Notes: a model not told the origin generated them from the sequence alone. A stretch of DNA of 64,000 bases from Nesterenkonia halotolerans (GCF_014874065.1 NZ_JADBEE010000001.1:620001-684000); one strand, 5' to 3'. Positions 52,105-61,546 are shown, counted from the stretch's first letter. Made by a program: numbers and translations.

Positions 52105-53328
52105 TCAGGCCCTCGGTTCTGAGTCGGGAGAGACTCCCGAGCGCAGACCGCGCGCCTTCTCCAGCGTCGCCAGGTAGTGATCGCGATGCTTGATCAGGTC
52201 CTCCTGGTAGCGCTCCGGCACAGCCTGGGCCTTGGCCGTCCAGTAGTCAGACTGCTCAGCGGTCTTGAGCAGGTTGAACTCGCGGTCTTCCGGCTCTTTG
52301 CCTGCCAGGTCCACATACCGCAGCGAGTACTTCTCGGCGTTCTGGATGGCGCGCAGCGCTCGTCCCTTGGGTGCGAGGAGCGAAGCCGTGACGGTCACTG
52401 CGAGGACGGCCATGATGACCACCAGCGAGAGTCCGGTGGAGATCTCGACGACCGAGACGTCATCGCCTCCGTTGATGAAGCCGAGGTTGTTCTCGTGCAG
52501 GGCGTGGATCATGAGCTTGACGCCGATGAAGCCCAGGATGAGAGCCAAGCCGTAAGAGAGGTAGATGAGTCGGTCCAGGAGACCATCGATGAGGAAGTAG
52601 AGCTGCCGCAGGCCCATCAGCGAGAAGGCGGTGGCGGCGAAGACGATGAACGGCTCCTGGGTGAGCCCGTAGATGGCAGGGATCGAGTCCACTGCGAAGA
52701 GCAGGTCAGTGCCGCCGATGGCGATCATGACCAACAGCATCGGGGTGAACATGCGCTTGCCGTCGATCCGGGTGGTGATCTTGTCGCCGTGGTATTCGTC
52801 GGTGGTGTTCAAATGCCTGCGCGCGAAGCGGATGATGAAGTTGTCCGCCTCGTCCTCCTCAGAGTCCCCGGCAAGCTCCTTCTTCAGCAGCTGGCCCGCG
52901 GTCATCAGCAGAATGATGCCGAAGAGATAGAAGATGTCGCTCCACAGGCTGATGAGCCCGGCGCCCACAAAGATGAAGACGCTGCGGGCGATCAGCGCGA
53001 ACACGATGCCGAAGAGCAGGACCTTCTGCTGATACTCCCGGGGCACGTTGAAGCTGCCCATGATGACCAGGAACACGAAGAGGTTGTCCACCGAGAGAGC
53101 CTTCTCGGTGACGTAGCCCGCGTAGTACTCGGTGGCCATCTCGGGGTGGCCGAGAGCGAAGAATCCCAGGCCGAAGAGCAAGGCGACGCCGACGTAGAAG
53201 GCAGACCAGAGGGCCGCCTCCTTGATCGTGGGAGTGTGCGCCTTGCGCACATGGAAGACGAAGTCGAAGAGCAGCAGGCCGATGATCAGTGTGAGCGTGA
53301 CGATCCAGACCAGGGGGGAGATCTCCAT
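52105..53328 (-). CDS. terC: TerC family membrane protein, probable manganese exporter
   Basis: 407 residues with about nine transmembrane segments. TerC signatures: ATEYYAGYVTEKALSVDNLFVFLVIM with the metal-binding acidic residues, and GGTDLLFAVDSIPAIYGLT. A hydrophilic central loop (150-190) and a charged C-terminal tail of about 75 residues follow. The gene sits behind a yybP-ykoY riboswitch, which senses Mn2+; together with known TerC/Alx proteins this points to Mn2+ efflux or metalation of exported proteins. ATG has AAAGG 8 nt upstream. Confidence 0.92.
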   Translation of the reverse strand: MEISPLVWIVTLTLIIGLLLFDFVFHVRKAHTPTIKEAALWSAFYVGVALLFGLGFFALGHPEMATEYYAGYVTEKALSVDNLFVFLVIMGSFNVPREYQQKVLLFGIVFALIARSVFIFVGAGLISLWSDIFYLFGIILLMTAGQLLKKELAGDSEEDEADNFIIRFARRHLNTTDEYHGDKITTRIDGKRMFTPMLLVMIAIGGTDLLFAVDSIPAIYGLTQEPFIVFAATAFSLMGLRQLYFLIDGLLDRLIYLSYGLALILGFIGVKLMIHALHENNLGFINGGDDVSVVEISTGLSLVVIMAVLAVTVTASLLAPKGRALRAIQNAEKYSLRYVDLAGKEPEDREFNLLKTAEQSDYWTAKAQAVPERYQEDLIKHRDHYLATLEKARGLRSGVSPDSEPRA

Positions 53329-53366
53329 AGGGAGGCCTTTCGAGGAGGAGGATACAGCGATGTCGT

Positions 53367-53463
53367 CGCGAGTCTCTCCGCCTGTGCTCAGGCCCCTGCG
53401 TCCGGCGAAGCCTCATTGCTTCGCGTGCTGACGTCCACAGTGTTTGGGATACTCCCCCACGCT
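53367..53463 (-). promoter_or_regulatory. yybP-ykoY manganese riboswitch
   Basis: On the minus strand, 5' to 3': GGGGGAGTA (L1 motif) near 53458-53450; then a paired GCGAAGC/GCTTCG arm preceded by GACGTCA and followed by CCGGACGCAG; then hairpin GCCTG-AGCA-CAGGC; and finally GGAGAGAC (L3 motif) near 53380-53373. The order and spacing of GGGGAGUA, CGUCA, CCGG and AGAC elements match the yybP-ykoY aptamer, and the downstream gene is terC, its usual partner. A TAACAT -10 box lies at 53470-53475. Regulation probably acts on the ribosome-binding site, since no terminator is visible before the ATG. Confidence 0.85.
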
Positions 53464-53676
53464 TGGATGATGTTACACCGGATGGTGGGCTTTCGATCAC
53501 ACCCTCCTCTCCCCTGGGGTTTCCTCGCGAAGGCCGACTGAACCTTGAGGAGAGCGCTTGTCCGTTTCGGTGACTTTCAGGACCGCACGACATAAGGTGC
53601 TTCTGATGATGAGATCTCAAGACCGAGCGCCGGTGCGGCCAGCGGCGCCTTGCTGGTCCCCGCGGAGGTATGAAGA
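53464..53676. other. Intergenic region between terC and the glycosyltransferase island
   Basis: Together with the riboswitch this is the only gene-free stretch above 300 bp. The first part holds the terC promoter (TAACAT at 53470-53475). The rest (53500-53676) must contain the promoter of the glycosyltransferase gene; CATAAG at 53591-53596 is a possible -10. GGAGG at 53665-53669 is its ribosome-binding site. I see no ORF or hairpin of note. Confidence 0.5.
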
Positions 53677-54690
53677 ATGACGACCTCCTCCCCCCTCGTG
53701 AGCATCATCGTCCCTGTCCACAATTCGCTTCCACACATCCCGGCGCTCCTTCAGCGCCTCGCGCAACAGGCGCAGAACCGCGATGAGATTCTCCTGGTCG
53801 ATGACGCCTCGACCGATGGCGGGACACCGTTGTTGGAGGCCTTCGTTGCGGAGCACCCTCAGGCCAAGCTCATCCGGCTGGACTCCCCGCACGGGGTGGC
53901 CCGGGCGCGCAACGCGGCGCTGAAGGCTGCACGCGGTGAGTATGTCTGGTTCGCGGATGACGACGACCTATGGTCTCCCGACATCTTGGATGTCTTCCTG
54001 GAAGCCGCGACTCGGAGCGACGCCGACGTCGTCGTCTGCCAAGCGGAACTTCGCTATCCGGGACGTCAGTCTGGTGCAATCATTGACGGCTCTGCCCGCG
54101 AACTCATTGTTTCCAGACAGCATGCATGCAATCTCGTGCTCGAGGGGAAGATACACGGGTACCTCTGGAACAAGCTCTTCCGAAGGTCGATATTGGGTGC
54201 AGATCCCTTCCTCGACATGTCTTCGCAATCGGATTTCACAGGAGTGGTCCGAGCACTGGCCAACAGCGAATGCGTCCACCTGATTCCACCAGTTCTCTAT
54301 TTTCATCTTGTCCGCGAGGGATCAGTCACCCGGCGCAAGACTCCGGACCTCTCGAACCTGGAGCGCGCCCACGAACTGGCCGTCGAACTGCTTCCAGCCG
54401 GTGAGGTCACTGGACTCACCGGCGCGATGAATCATTTCCGTGCGTGGTTCCTGGTCCTCCCGCTGGCGCATACCCCCACGCGGGTTCGCGCCCCCTGGTC
54501 CATCCGCCGAGACGGCATCCGGAGGGCCCGCAACGCTGCGCAGGCTGTGGACATGGCGCAGCTGCGGGTCCGTTCGAGGCGCACCCACCACCAGGTGTGG
54601 CTCGTGACTCAGCTTGGCACGGTCTATCTGGTCGCTCTCCACGCTGCCCAGGTCTTCAAGAGGCTTGGCCGGAGGATACGCCGGCGATGA
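53677..54690 (+). CDS. Glycosyltransferase family 2
   Basis: 337-residue GT-A glycosyltransferase. SIIVPVHNSLPHIPALLQRLA at the N-terminus, LLVDDASTDGG, and the DXD-type metal motif VWFADDDDLWSP near 90-102. The central domain has WNKLFRRSIL and SQSDFTGVVRAL. No transmembrane segment; the C-terminal 60 residues are strongly basic (RRTHHQ...KRLGRRIRRR), suggesting membrane-surface attachment. Likely adds a sugar to a capsule or wall polymer precursor. It is transcribed towards the three minus-strand transferases. GGAGG 7 nt before ATG. Confidence 0.92.
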   Translation: MTTSSPLVSIIVPVHNSLPHIPALLQRLAQQAQNRDEILLVDDASTDGGTPLLEAFVAEHPQAKLIRLDSPHGVARARNAALKAARGEYVWFADDDDLWSPDILDVFLEAATRSDADVVVCQAELRYPGRQSGAIIDGSARELIVSRQHACNLVLEGKIHGYLWNKLFRRSILGADPFLDMSSQSDFTGVVRALANSECVHLIPPVLYFHLVREGSVTRRKTPDLSNLERAHELAVELLPAGEVTGLTGAMNHFRAWFLVLPLAHTPTRVRAPWSIRRDGIRRARNAAQAVDMAQLRVRSRRTHHQVWLVTQLGTVYLVALHAAQVFKRLGRRIRRR

Positions 54691-54754
54691 GGACCCCAGC
54701 GCGGAGGGCATCTGCCGGTGCGCGCTCCACCGGGCAGCGCCCTCGAGCAGGTGA

Positions 54755-55705
54755 TCAGTTCAGGGTCTTGTGGACCCTGGTGGCGGCTGCCTGCAGGAGA
54801 TGCTTCAGCTCCAGCTCGGGGGCCTCCACGCTCTGCAGAAGACCGGCCGCTTCGAGCTTGCTTGCCACCTGTGTCTGATGATCGTCGACATGCTCGTCCC
54901 GCGCCTTCCGACGGGGAACGAGGATCGGTGATATTCCGAGCTCCATGAGCCTGAGCGTCGAGCCGACCCCGGCGTGGCTGACCACCACATCGGCGTGGCT
55001 CGCTTCTCGGTCAAAGTCCTCAACGGATATCGTGCGGTGGACCTCACCAGGGAGATCGGCGCGATCTGTCTCGCCCAACTGCCACACGATATGGGCTCCT
55101 GGTGGAGCCGCGGCGAGGACTGCGTCCACCATGGCGTCGAATCGGAAGGGACGAATCGTCCCCAGCGTCACAAAGATCCGCGACACCGCAAAGTTCTCGA
55201 CGAGGGGTTTCTCCACTGCCTCGTAGGCACTCAGCAGCGAGTACCGGTACTGCCACTGATCCGTCGACCACTCGACATGCTGCGTGAACGTCCGGGCGAG
55301 CCTGAGGTTCTGGGTGATGCGCCCTGTCAACGAGGGCCCGTCGAAGCGTGAGACGCTCTCGACATAGAAGCTGGGGGTTCCGCGCAGGCGTGCGACGGGA
55401 AACACGGAGAGCGCGATGGCCGCTCCAGTGCTGATCACCACATCGATGCTGTCCCAATCCAGCTTCGCGGCGAGCCTGGCGGCATGCATGACTCCTCGCC
55501 AGTCCCGCGAGGCGATGTACGGCACGATCGTCGCGTCGCGCCCAGCGAGAAGCGACGCGGACTGGGGCGAGTCAAACGTCATCCATTGCGACTTCTGGGA
55601 CACGACCAGCACGGACTCCAGCTGGACGAGCTGTTCCAGGTGGCCCCCTGTGGAGGCGACGAGGAGTGCGCGCTTGCCAGCAAGCTCAGGGAAAGGATGG
55701 CTCAT
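54755..55705 (-). CDS. Fused Alg14-Alg13-type glycosyltransferase
   Basis: 316-residue GT-B enzyme. The N-terminal half (about 10-165) resembles Alg14/EpsE-type proteins: LLVASTGGHLEQLVQLE, VVISTGAAIALSVFPVARLRGTPSFYVESVSR. The C-terminal half (about 175-316) resembles Alg13/EpsF: IFVTLGTIRPFRFDAMVDAVL, ADVVVSHAGVGSTLRLMELGISPILVPRRKA, DEHVDDHQTQVASKLE. In many bacteria these are separate polypeptides forming one transferase on undecaprenyl-PP-linked sugars. GGAGG precedes the ATG, which lies just inside the upstream GT4 gene end. Confidence 0.9.
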   Translation of the reverse strand: MSHPFPELAGKRALLVASTGGHLEQLVQLESVLVVSQKSQWMTFDSPQSASLLAGRDATIVPYIASRDWRGVMHAARLAAKLDWDSIDVVISTGAAIALSVFPVARLRGTPSFYVESVSRFDGPSLTGRITQNLRLARTFTQHVEWSTDQWQYRYSLLSAYEAVEKPLVENFAVSRIFVTLGTIRPFRFDAMVDAVLAAAPPGAHIVWQLGETDRADLPGEVHRTISVEDFDREASHADVVVSHAGVGSTLRLMELGISPILVPRRKARDEHVDDHQTQVASKLEAAGLLQSVEAPELELKHLLQAAATRVHKTLN

Positions 55706-55706
55706 C

Positions 55707-56747
55707 TCAGACCTCCGAACCCTTCTTCAGCGTGGAGAGCCAGTGGTCCTCCAAGACCGGCACAAGGATCTCCCGATCATGCCGACGCTGGATCCGCTCG
55801 CGTGCCGCGTCAGCGAGCTGTGCTCGACGCTCGTCACTGCGAGTCAGCTCGCGCAGCGCGTCTGTGAGGCCCGGGACATCTCCGGGGTCCGTGATCATTC
55901 CGGCCTCCCCCACCACCTCGCGGACCTGTCCCACATCGGTGGCGATCACAGCGCAACGACGCGCCATCGCCTCCAGCACGAACATGGGCATCGCTTCGCC
56001 TCTCGAGGGCAGCACAGCGATGCTTGCCTCGTTGAGCAGCATCATCATCTCCTCGTGGGGAACGGTGCCCGGCCAGCGAGTGGAAGGCACCGAGGAATCG
56101 GCCGCTATGCCATCAGGCGGTCCCGCGATGACCAACGTCCACGTCCCATGCAGCTCGCTGAGCGCGTTCCAGGCCTCCAGGAGAACGTCCACACCTTTGC
56201 GATGTCCCACGGCACCGCCGAAGACGATGGTCCGCTTCTTTGCAGGCACGTCCGCCGGGACGGTGACAGCATTGGGAACTCTGACCACGGAGGCTCCAGG
56301 CGCCAGCTCACGGCAGATCCGCTCGGACTCCTGTGTCAGGACGAGGACGACATCGGCAGGGGCGAGTGCTCTTCGCACGACGCTCGGATGGCGATGCGCA
56401 AAGTCTGCGAAGCCGCTGCCGTGCAGATGGATGGCCACACCATGACCGAGCAGATGAGCCAACCGAGCGAGGCCGCCTTCTCGAAGGAAGGAGCCGCCCT
56501 GCGACATATGGACCGCGACCACGGACCTTTGGCTGCCCGCGCGCAGGGCCGCGATGCTCCCAGCAGAGCGCGTCGAGCGGAAGAGCGCGAGTCTGTCTCC
56601 CTTTCCCTTGGTGGAGCGAGTGCCGTCGAGGCGGACCCGCGTGTAGGTCCAGCTCAGGTAGGCATTGACGACTTGGGCCATTCCACCGGCGATGTTTCCT
56701 TGGGGTCCGACGTGAAGAACTCTGGGCAGATCAGCGGGGGGCGTCAC
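55707..56747 (-). CDS. Glycosyltransferase family 4
   Basis: 346-residue GT-B glycosyltransferase. N-terminal acceptor domain with LHVGPQGNIAGGMAQVVNAYLSW and the HLHGSGFADFAHRH stretch; nucleotide-sugar domain with IVFGGAVGHRKGVDVLLEAW, GTVPHEEMMMLLNEASIAVLPSRGEAMPMFVLEAMA and the EX7E-like region. Its ATG overlaps the preceding family 2 gene by 4 bp. A retaining enzyme acting on the same glycan as its neighbours is the likely role. Confidence 0.92.
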   Translation of the reverse strand: MTPPADLPRVLHVGPQGNIAGGMAQVVNAYLSWTYTRVRLDGTRSTKGKGDRLALFRSTRSAGSIAALRAGSQRSVVAVHMSQGGSFLREGGLARLAHLLGHGVAIHLHGSGFADFAHRHPSVVRRALAPADVVLVLTQESERICRELAPGASVVRVPNAVTVPADVPAKKRTIVFGGAVGHRKGVDVLLEAWNALSELHGTWTLVIAGPPDGIAADSSVPSTRWPGTVPHEEMMMLLNEASIAVLPSRGEAMPMFVLEAMARRCAVIATDVGQVREVVGEAGMITDPGDVPGLTDALRELTRSDERRAQLADAARERIQRRHDREILVPVLEDHWLSTLKKGSEV

Positions 56748-57637
56748 AGGCGTCTCTTTCTTGATGCTGCACGGAGCAGGTTGGCGCGAGCGATCAGCTG
56801 CGCGCGCAGGCTGGGAGCTGACGTGGTGCGGGCCTGGCTGATGACCCGTCTGCTGCCTGACAGGTCTCCCTGCAGCATCGGGAATCTGGCGGAGAAGAGC
56901 ACGAGGAAGTCACCATGCTCGCGAGGTCGGCTGCGGAGAACCTGGTCCGCCCAGGCCACGCTGAGCGCCGCGCGGGAACGCGAGGTGATGCCCTGCGCGA
57001 GTTGTTCGTAGCGCACCAGGTGACGGTCGAGGATCAGAATACGAGCATCGCGCAGATTGCGTACCTTGATCAGCCAGTCCCAGTCCATGTGGATCTTCAC
57101 TGATGCGTCAAAGGGCACAGCCAGCGCCAGCGCTTTCGGGAAGAACAGGGTCGAGGATTGAAGTTGGTGTCGAGCTGAGCGCCAGCTGTCACGGCGGAAC
57201 AGGTAGCGCGGCACGTCAAGGACTTCGGCGTCGAAGCGCCTGGGCCACAGCTCAACTGCCGACCCGCGGAGCTTCTCCACACCGCAGGATATGACCCAGT
57301 CCTCCGTGGTGAGGAGGTCATGGTCCTCGGCGACCGCGAACTGGAGCTGCAGCTTCTGCGGTGCCCAGCGGTCGTCGTCGTCGAGCAGCGCGATATAGGC
57401 GCAACGTGCGGCACGTATGCCGATCTGCCGGGCTGCGTTGCTGCCCGAGTCGCCCGCCCGGATCACTCTGACCCGGGAATCGGGGTGTGACCAGGTGTCG
57501 TCCTCAGCATTGTTCAACACGACAATGACCTCGACGTTCACTGATGTCTGCGCGAGCGCATCGGCGACAGCATTGTGGAGACTGGCACGTCCGGTCGAAG
57601 GGATGACGACAGAGCAGTCACGCGCGGCGTAGCTCAA
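56744..57637 (-). CDS. Glycosyltransferase family 2 (TTG start)
   Basis: 297-residue GT-A transferase. CSVVIPSTGRASLHNAVADALAQT near the N-terminus, VIVVLNNAEDD, GSNAARQIGIRAARCAYIALLDDDDRWAP carrying the metal-binding aspartates, and DASVKIHMDWDWLIKV as acceptor-side acidic motif. The frame is open to an ATG at 57715, but TTG 57637 directly follows GGAGGTCCA and leaves the GT2 domain at the very start as usual. First gene of the minus-strand trio. C-terminus basic. Confidence 0.88.
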   Translation of the reverse strand: MSYAARDCSVVIPSTGRASLHNAVADALAQTSVNVEVIVVLNNAEDDTWSHPDSRVRVIRAGDSGSNAARQIGIRAARCAYIALLDDDDRWAPQKLQLQFAVAEDHDLLTTEDWVISCGVEKLRGSAVELWPRRFDAEVLDVPRYLFRRDSWRSARHQLQSSTLFFPKALALAVPFDASVKIHMDWDWLIKVRNLRDARILILDRHLVRYEQLAQGITSRSRAALSVAWADQVLRSRPREHGDFLVLFSARFPMLQGDLSGSRRVISQARTTSAPSLRAQLIARANLLRAASRKRRL

Positions 57638-57783
57638 TGGACCTCCAGATCGCGGCGAAGCGGAAGCTTCGGCGAAGCAGGCGCGAATGATGTGAAGAAT
57701 CAAGGCCAAAAACAATCAGGAATGTCATTGACCTCTACGGTGCTGGACTGAGCTTAGCCCCGTTCACCTTCGTCCTCAAGGGA

Positions 57784-57822
57784 AAACAAAAAACCCTTCA
57801 GCTCCGTCGGCCCGGCCGACGG
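57784..57822 (-). terminator. Terminator of uvrB
   Basis: CCGTCGG (57804-57810), loop, CCGACGG (57816-57822), then on the minus strand a run TTTTTTGTTTT (57794-57784). One of the few intrinsic-type terminators with a U-tract here, 8 bp beyond the uvrB stop. Confidence 0.75.
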
Positions 57823-57829
57823 CCTGTGC

Positions 57830-59974
57830 TCACATCTGATCGTGCCCAGCATTCTGCATCTGCCGCAGCTCCTTCTTGAGCTCCCCGATCTCGTCACGCA
57901 GCCGCGCGGCCACCTCGAAGTTCAACTCCTCTGCAGCATTGTGCATCTGAGCGGTGAGCTGGCCGATGAGATCGGTGAGGTCCTTCGCCGGGGTCTGTGA
58001 GGCCATCGTCTTTCCGGAGTTCTGTCCGGCAGCGCCGTCTGCTTCTTCGCTCTCGAAGCTGGTGTAGCCGCGATGCCCCTTGCCGTACTGGAATCCGGTG
58101 GCGAGGCCTCCCATGCCTTGGAGCAGGTCTGCCGTGTCCGCATCCTCTCGGGCGAGCTGGTCGGTGATATCGGCGATCTTCTTCTGCAACGGAGTCGGAT
58201 CGATCCCGTGCTCCGTGTTGTAGTCGATCTGGCGCTGCCGACGGCGGTCCGTCTCATCGATGGCGCGGCGCATCGAATCGGTGATCCGATCTGCATACAT
58301 GTGCACCTCGCCGGAGACGTTGCGGGCTGCGCGCCCGATGGTCTGGATCAACGACGTGGTGGAGCGCAGGAAGCCCTCCTTGTCCGCGTCGAGGATCGCG
58401 ACCAGGGACACTTCAGGCAGATCAAGGCCCTCACGCAGCAGGTTGATGCCGACGACCACGTCGTGAACGCCACGGCGCAGGTCGCGCAGGATCTCGATGC
58501 GCTTGAGCGTGTCCACGTCCGAGTGCAGGTACTCCACCTTGATGCCGTTCTCCAGCATGTACTCGGTGAGGTCCTCGGCCATGCGCTTGGTCAGCGTGGT
58601 CACCAGCACGCGTTCGTTCTTCGCGGTGCGCGTGCGGATCTCGCCGAGCAGATCGTCGATCTGTCCCTTGGTCTTCTTGATCACGATCTGCGGATCCACC
58701 AGACCCGTGGGGCGGATGATCTGCTCCACGTAGCCATCGGCCTGGCCCAGCTCATAAGAGCCCGGTGTCGCCGAGAGATACACGGTCTGCCCGATCCGCT
58801 CCAGGAACTCGTCCCATTTCAGCGGCCGGTTGTCCATCGCCGAGGGCAGCCTGAAGCCGTGGTCCACCAGGGTCCGCTTACGCGACATATCGCCCTCGTA
58901 CATGCCTCCGATCTGCGGGATCGTCACGTGGGACTCGTCGACGATCAGCAGGTAGTCATCCGGGAAATAGTCGAGCAGGCAGTGTGAGGCCGAACCGGGA
59001 CCGCGGCCATCGATATGCCGAGAGTAGTTCTCGATGCCGTTGCAGAAGCCCATCTGCTGCATCATCTCGAGATCGTAGGTGGTGCGCATGCGCAGCCGCT
59101 GGGCCTCCAGCAGCTTGTCCTGTGACTCCAGCTCCTCGAGCCGGACGCGCAGCTCGTCCTCGATCCGGGTGATCGCCTGGGCCATCCGGTCATCGCCCGC
59201 CACATAGTGGCTGGCGGGGAAGATATACATCTCCTCCTCCTCGCGCACCACTGTGCCGGTGAGCGGGTGCAGCGTGGAGATCGATTCGATCTCGTCACCG
59301 AAGAACTCGATGCGCACCGCGAGCTCCTCGTACATGGGGATGATCTCTACGGTGTCCCCTCGCACACGGAAGGTGCCGCGGTGGAAATCGGTGTCGTTGC
59401 GGGCGTACTGCATACCCACGAAGCGGCGCAGCAGCTCATCACGCTCGATGGTCTGCCCGACCTTCACCTCGACCATCTGCTTGATGTACTCCTCGGGGGT
59501 GCCGAGGCCATAGATGCAGGAGACGGTGGCCACGACGACGACGTCGCGACGGGTCAGCAGCGCGTTGGTGGCGGAGTGCCGCAGTCGCTCGACCTCTTCG
59601 TTGACGGAGGAGTCCTTCTCGATGAAGGTGTCCGTCTGCGGCACGTAGGCCTCAGGCTGGTAGTAGTCGTAATAGGAGACGAAGTACTCCACCGCGTTGT
59701 TGGGCAGCAGCTCGCGGAACTCGTTGGCGAGCTGGGCGGCCAGGGTCTTGTTCTGCACCATGACCAGAGTGGGGCGCTGGATGCGCTCGACCAGCCAGGC
59801 CGCCGTCGCTGACTTTCCGGTGCCGGTGGCACCCATCAGCACGACGTCCTTCTCGCCCCCCTCGATGCGCTCAGCAAGCTCTTCGATCGCCTTGGGCTGA
59901 TCACCCGAGGGCTGGAACGGGCTGATGACCTCAAACGGGGCGACAGTGCGGCTGATCTTCTGAGCGAGACTCAT
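57830..59974 (-). CDS. uvrB: Excinuclease ABC subunit B
   Basis: Helicase-like damage verification subunit of nucleotide-excision repair, 714 residues. Walker [16 protein letters not shown] near 45, the beta-hairpin [24 protein letters not shown] box [12 protein letters not shown], and helicase motifs [33 protein letters not shown] and QTIGRAARN. The C-terminal UVR domain ([32 protein letters not shown]) binds UvrC. TAGCAT lies 6 nt before ATG (leaderless). It follows coaE by 9 bp and has no LexA box of its own. Confidence 0.97.
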   Translation of the reverse strand: MSLAQKISRTVAPFEVISPFQPSGDQPKAIEELAERIEGGEKDVVLMGATGTGKSATAAWLVERIQRPTLVMVQNKTLAAQLANEFRELLPNNAVEYFVSYYDYYQPEAYVPQTDTFIEKDSSVNEEVERLRHSATNALLTRRDVVVVATVSCIYGLGTPEEYIKQMVEVKVGQTIERDELLRRFVGMQYARNDTDFHRGTFRVRGDTVEIIPMYEELAVRIEFFGDEIESISTLHPLTGTVVREEEEMYIFPASHYVAGDDRMAQAITRIEDELRVRLEELESQDKLLEAQRLRMRTTYDLEMMQQMGFCNGIENYSRHIDGRGPGSASHCLLDYFPDDYLLIVDESHVTIPQIGGMYEGDMSRKRTLVDHGFRLPSAMDNRPLKWDEFLERIGQTVYLSATPGSYELGQADGYVEQIIRPTGLVDPQIVIKKTKGQIDDLLGEIRTRTAKNERVLVTTLTKRMAEDLTEYMLENGIKVEYLHSDVDTLKRIEILRDLRRGVHDVVVGINLLREGLDLPEVSLVAILDADKEGFLRSTTSLIQTIGRAARNVSGEVHMYADRITDSMRRAIDETDRRRQRQIDYNTEHGIDPTPLQKKIADITDQLAREDADTADLLQGMGGLATGFQYGKGHRGYTSFESEEADGAAGQNSGKTMASQTPAKDLTDLIGQLTAQMHNAAEELNFEVAARLRDEIGELKKELRQMQNAGHDQM

Positions 59975-59980
59975 GGATCA

Positions 59981-59986
59981 ATGCTA
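59981..59986 (-). promoter_or_regulatory. -10 box of leaderless uvrB transcript
   Basis: Minus-strand TAGCAT ends 6 nt before the uvrB ATG and overlaps the coaE stop region, implying uvrB can be transcribed apart from coaE. Confidence 0.45.
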
Positions 59987-60598
59987 CTGCCGGGCTCTGA
60001 CACGTCCCTGGAGTTTCACGTACAGCTCATCGACCTGTCGTTGCAGCTCTTCGACGGTTCCGGAGTTGTCCAGAACGACGTCAGCCGCCGCGGCCCGCTC
60101 GGCGTCGGTGGCCTGCGCGGAGATGCGCGCCCTGGCGTCCTCCTCGGTGGAGCCGCGGTTCTCCACGATCCGGCTGATCCGCTGCGACTCCGGTGCCTGC
60201 ACCACCAGCACCAGGTCGAACCGGTCCTGCTGGCCGGTCTCCACGAGCAGCGGAATGTCCTCGACCACCACGGTTCCCACCGAGGCGCCCTCTCGCAGCC
60301 GTGCGGCTTCGGCGCGCACCCTCGGATGCACGATCGCGTTGAGCTTTGCCCGGGCTTCCTCGTCGTTGAAGACCACCCGGCCCAGAGCGGATCGGTCCAG
60401 CTCCCCTGCCTCGGTCACCAGCTCACGTCCGAAGGTGGAGATCACCTCCTCCAACCCTGGGCTTCCGGGTTCGAGTGCCTCGCGGGCGAGGAGGTCGGCA
60501 TCGATGATCAGCGCCCCGTGCTCGGCGAGCCGGGCCGCCACCGCTGATTTGCCGGAGGCGATGCCTCCGGTCAGTCCCACTGAATAGATCTCCGCCAT
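59984..60598 (-). CDS. coaE: Dephospho-CoA kinase
   Basis: Last step of coenzyme A synthesis. P-loop kinase of 204 residues: SVGLTGGIASGKSAVAARLAEHG near the start with Walker A GGIASGKS, IIDADLLAREALEPGSPGLEE, VVEDIPLLVETG, and the lid region RISRIVENRGSTEEDARARI. No GrpB-type C-terminal fusion as found in mycobacteria. TAGAAT lies 6 nt before the ATG. Confidence 0.95.
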   Translation of the reverse strand: MAEIYSVGLTGGIASGKSAVAARLAEHGALIIDADLLAREALEPGSPGLEEVISTFGRELVTEAGELDRSALGRVVFNDEEARAKLNAIVHPRVRAEAARLREGASVGTVVVEDIPLLVETGQQDRFDLVLVVQAPESQRISRIVENRGSTEEDARARISAQATDAERAAAADVVLDNSGTVEELQRQVDELYVKLQGRVRARQ

Positions 60599-60604
60599 AC
60601 GCCG

Positions 60605-60610
60605 ATTCTA
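60605..60610 (-). promoter_or_regulatory. -10 box of leaderless coaE transcript
   Basis: Minus-strand TAGAAT ends 6 nt before the coaE ATG and overlaps the LysR gene's stop region. Confidence 0.5.
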
Positions 60611-61546
60611 ATGCTCGGGGCCTGGGGAGCTGCTCACAGGAACGGTGTGAAGTCCTGCGACCTCCCGACCGACCTCCACGAGATGCGCAGTGACGGTTCT
60701 CACGGCCAGTCGCTGGAATCGGTCGCCTCTGCTCAGTGCGACGATGCTGCGTTCCGCATGGACGCCGATCAGCGGTCGCAGCACCACTCCGGCGCTCGGT
60801 CGGGTGCTGAATCGGGGAAGCAGGCCGATCCCTGCCCCGGCGGACACCAGTGACTCCACGAGGTGGTTGTCCCTGAGCCGAAATGCGCGATGCGCGGGGT
60901 GACCGGTGAGCTGCTCGATGGCGAGCGGAATCGCGTCGAAGGGGTACCCCTCGGGCACACCGATCCAGTCATGGTTCACCAGATCCTCGGGCGTGAGCTT
61001 CGACTTGGACGCCAGCTGATGATCCCGTGGGAGTGCCACGTCGATGGGCTCCCGTGCCAGCAGTGTGCTGCTGAGCCCCTCAGCGCCGGTCGGCGTCTCT
61101 CCGGTGAGGCTGTGACTGATGACGATGTCGGCATCGAGTGCACGCGCCGCGAAATCGGCCTCGGCGATGTCGAAGTCATCCAAGGCCAGCGTGATGGCGC
61201 TTCCTCGCAGCCGTCCGATCAACGGAGGCAGCAGCGCCTGGCCGGCACTGGGTAGCGTGCCCACCCGGACGAGTCCACGCGGTTCCCCGGTGCTCTCCTC
61301 CAGGCGCGCCTGGAGCCTGGCGAGACTCTCGGCCACCTCTTCTGCTCCTTCGGCGAGCAGCTGCCCTGCCGAGGTCAGCCGCAGCCCGCGCGAGTCAGGT
61401 TCGACCAGGCGGACTCCCAGATCACGCTCGGCCGTCCGCAGCTGCTGGGAGAGGGCCGATGGCGTGCGGTGGGTCGCCCGCGCCACGGCCGCCAGCGTGC
61501 CCCTCGCGGCGATTTCGCGCAACAGCTCCAGATGACGCATCTCCAT
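60608..61546 (-). CDS. LysR-family transcriptional regulator
   Basis: 312 residues. N-terminal winged HTH (about 1-60; LREIAARGTLAAVARATHRTPSALSQQLRTAERDLGVRLVE), helical linker, and a periplasmic-binding-like effector domain (about 90-295). It is divergent from an EamA transporter, the usual LysR arrangement in which the regulator controls the neighbour and itself. A TGTAGG-AAA-CCTACA palindrome abuts its own start codon and contains its -10 box. Effector unknown. Confidence 0.92.
   Translation of the reverse strand: MEMRHLELLREIAARGTLAAVARATHRTPSALSQQLRTAERDLGVRLVEPDSRGLRLTSAGQLLAEGAEEVAESLARLQARLEESTGEPRGLVRVGTLPSAGQALLPPLIGRLRGSAITLALDDFDIAEADFAARALDADIVISHSLTGETPTGAEGLSSTLLAREPIDVALPRDHQLASKSKLTPEDLVNHDWIGVPEGYPFDAIPLAIEQLTGHPAHRAFRLRDNHLVESLVSAGAGIGLLPRFSTRPSAGVVLRPLIGVHAERSIVALSRGDRFQRLAVRTVTAHLVEVGREVAGLHTVPVSSSPGPEH

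Noticed and set aside
53677-57637. Phage, transposon or defence island around the glycosyltransferase genes
   Set aside because: No integrase, transposase, terminal repeats, nuclease or toxin-like genes are present; the only accessory feature is polysaccharide synthesis.
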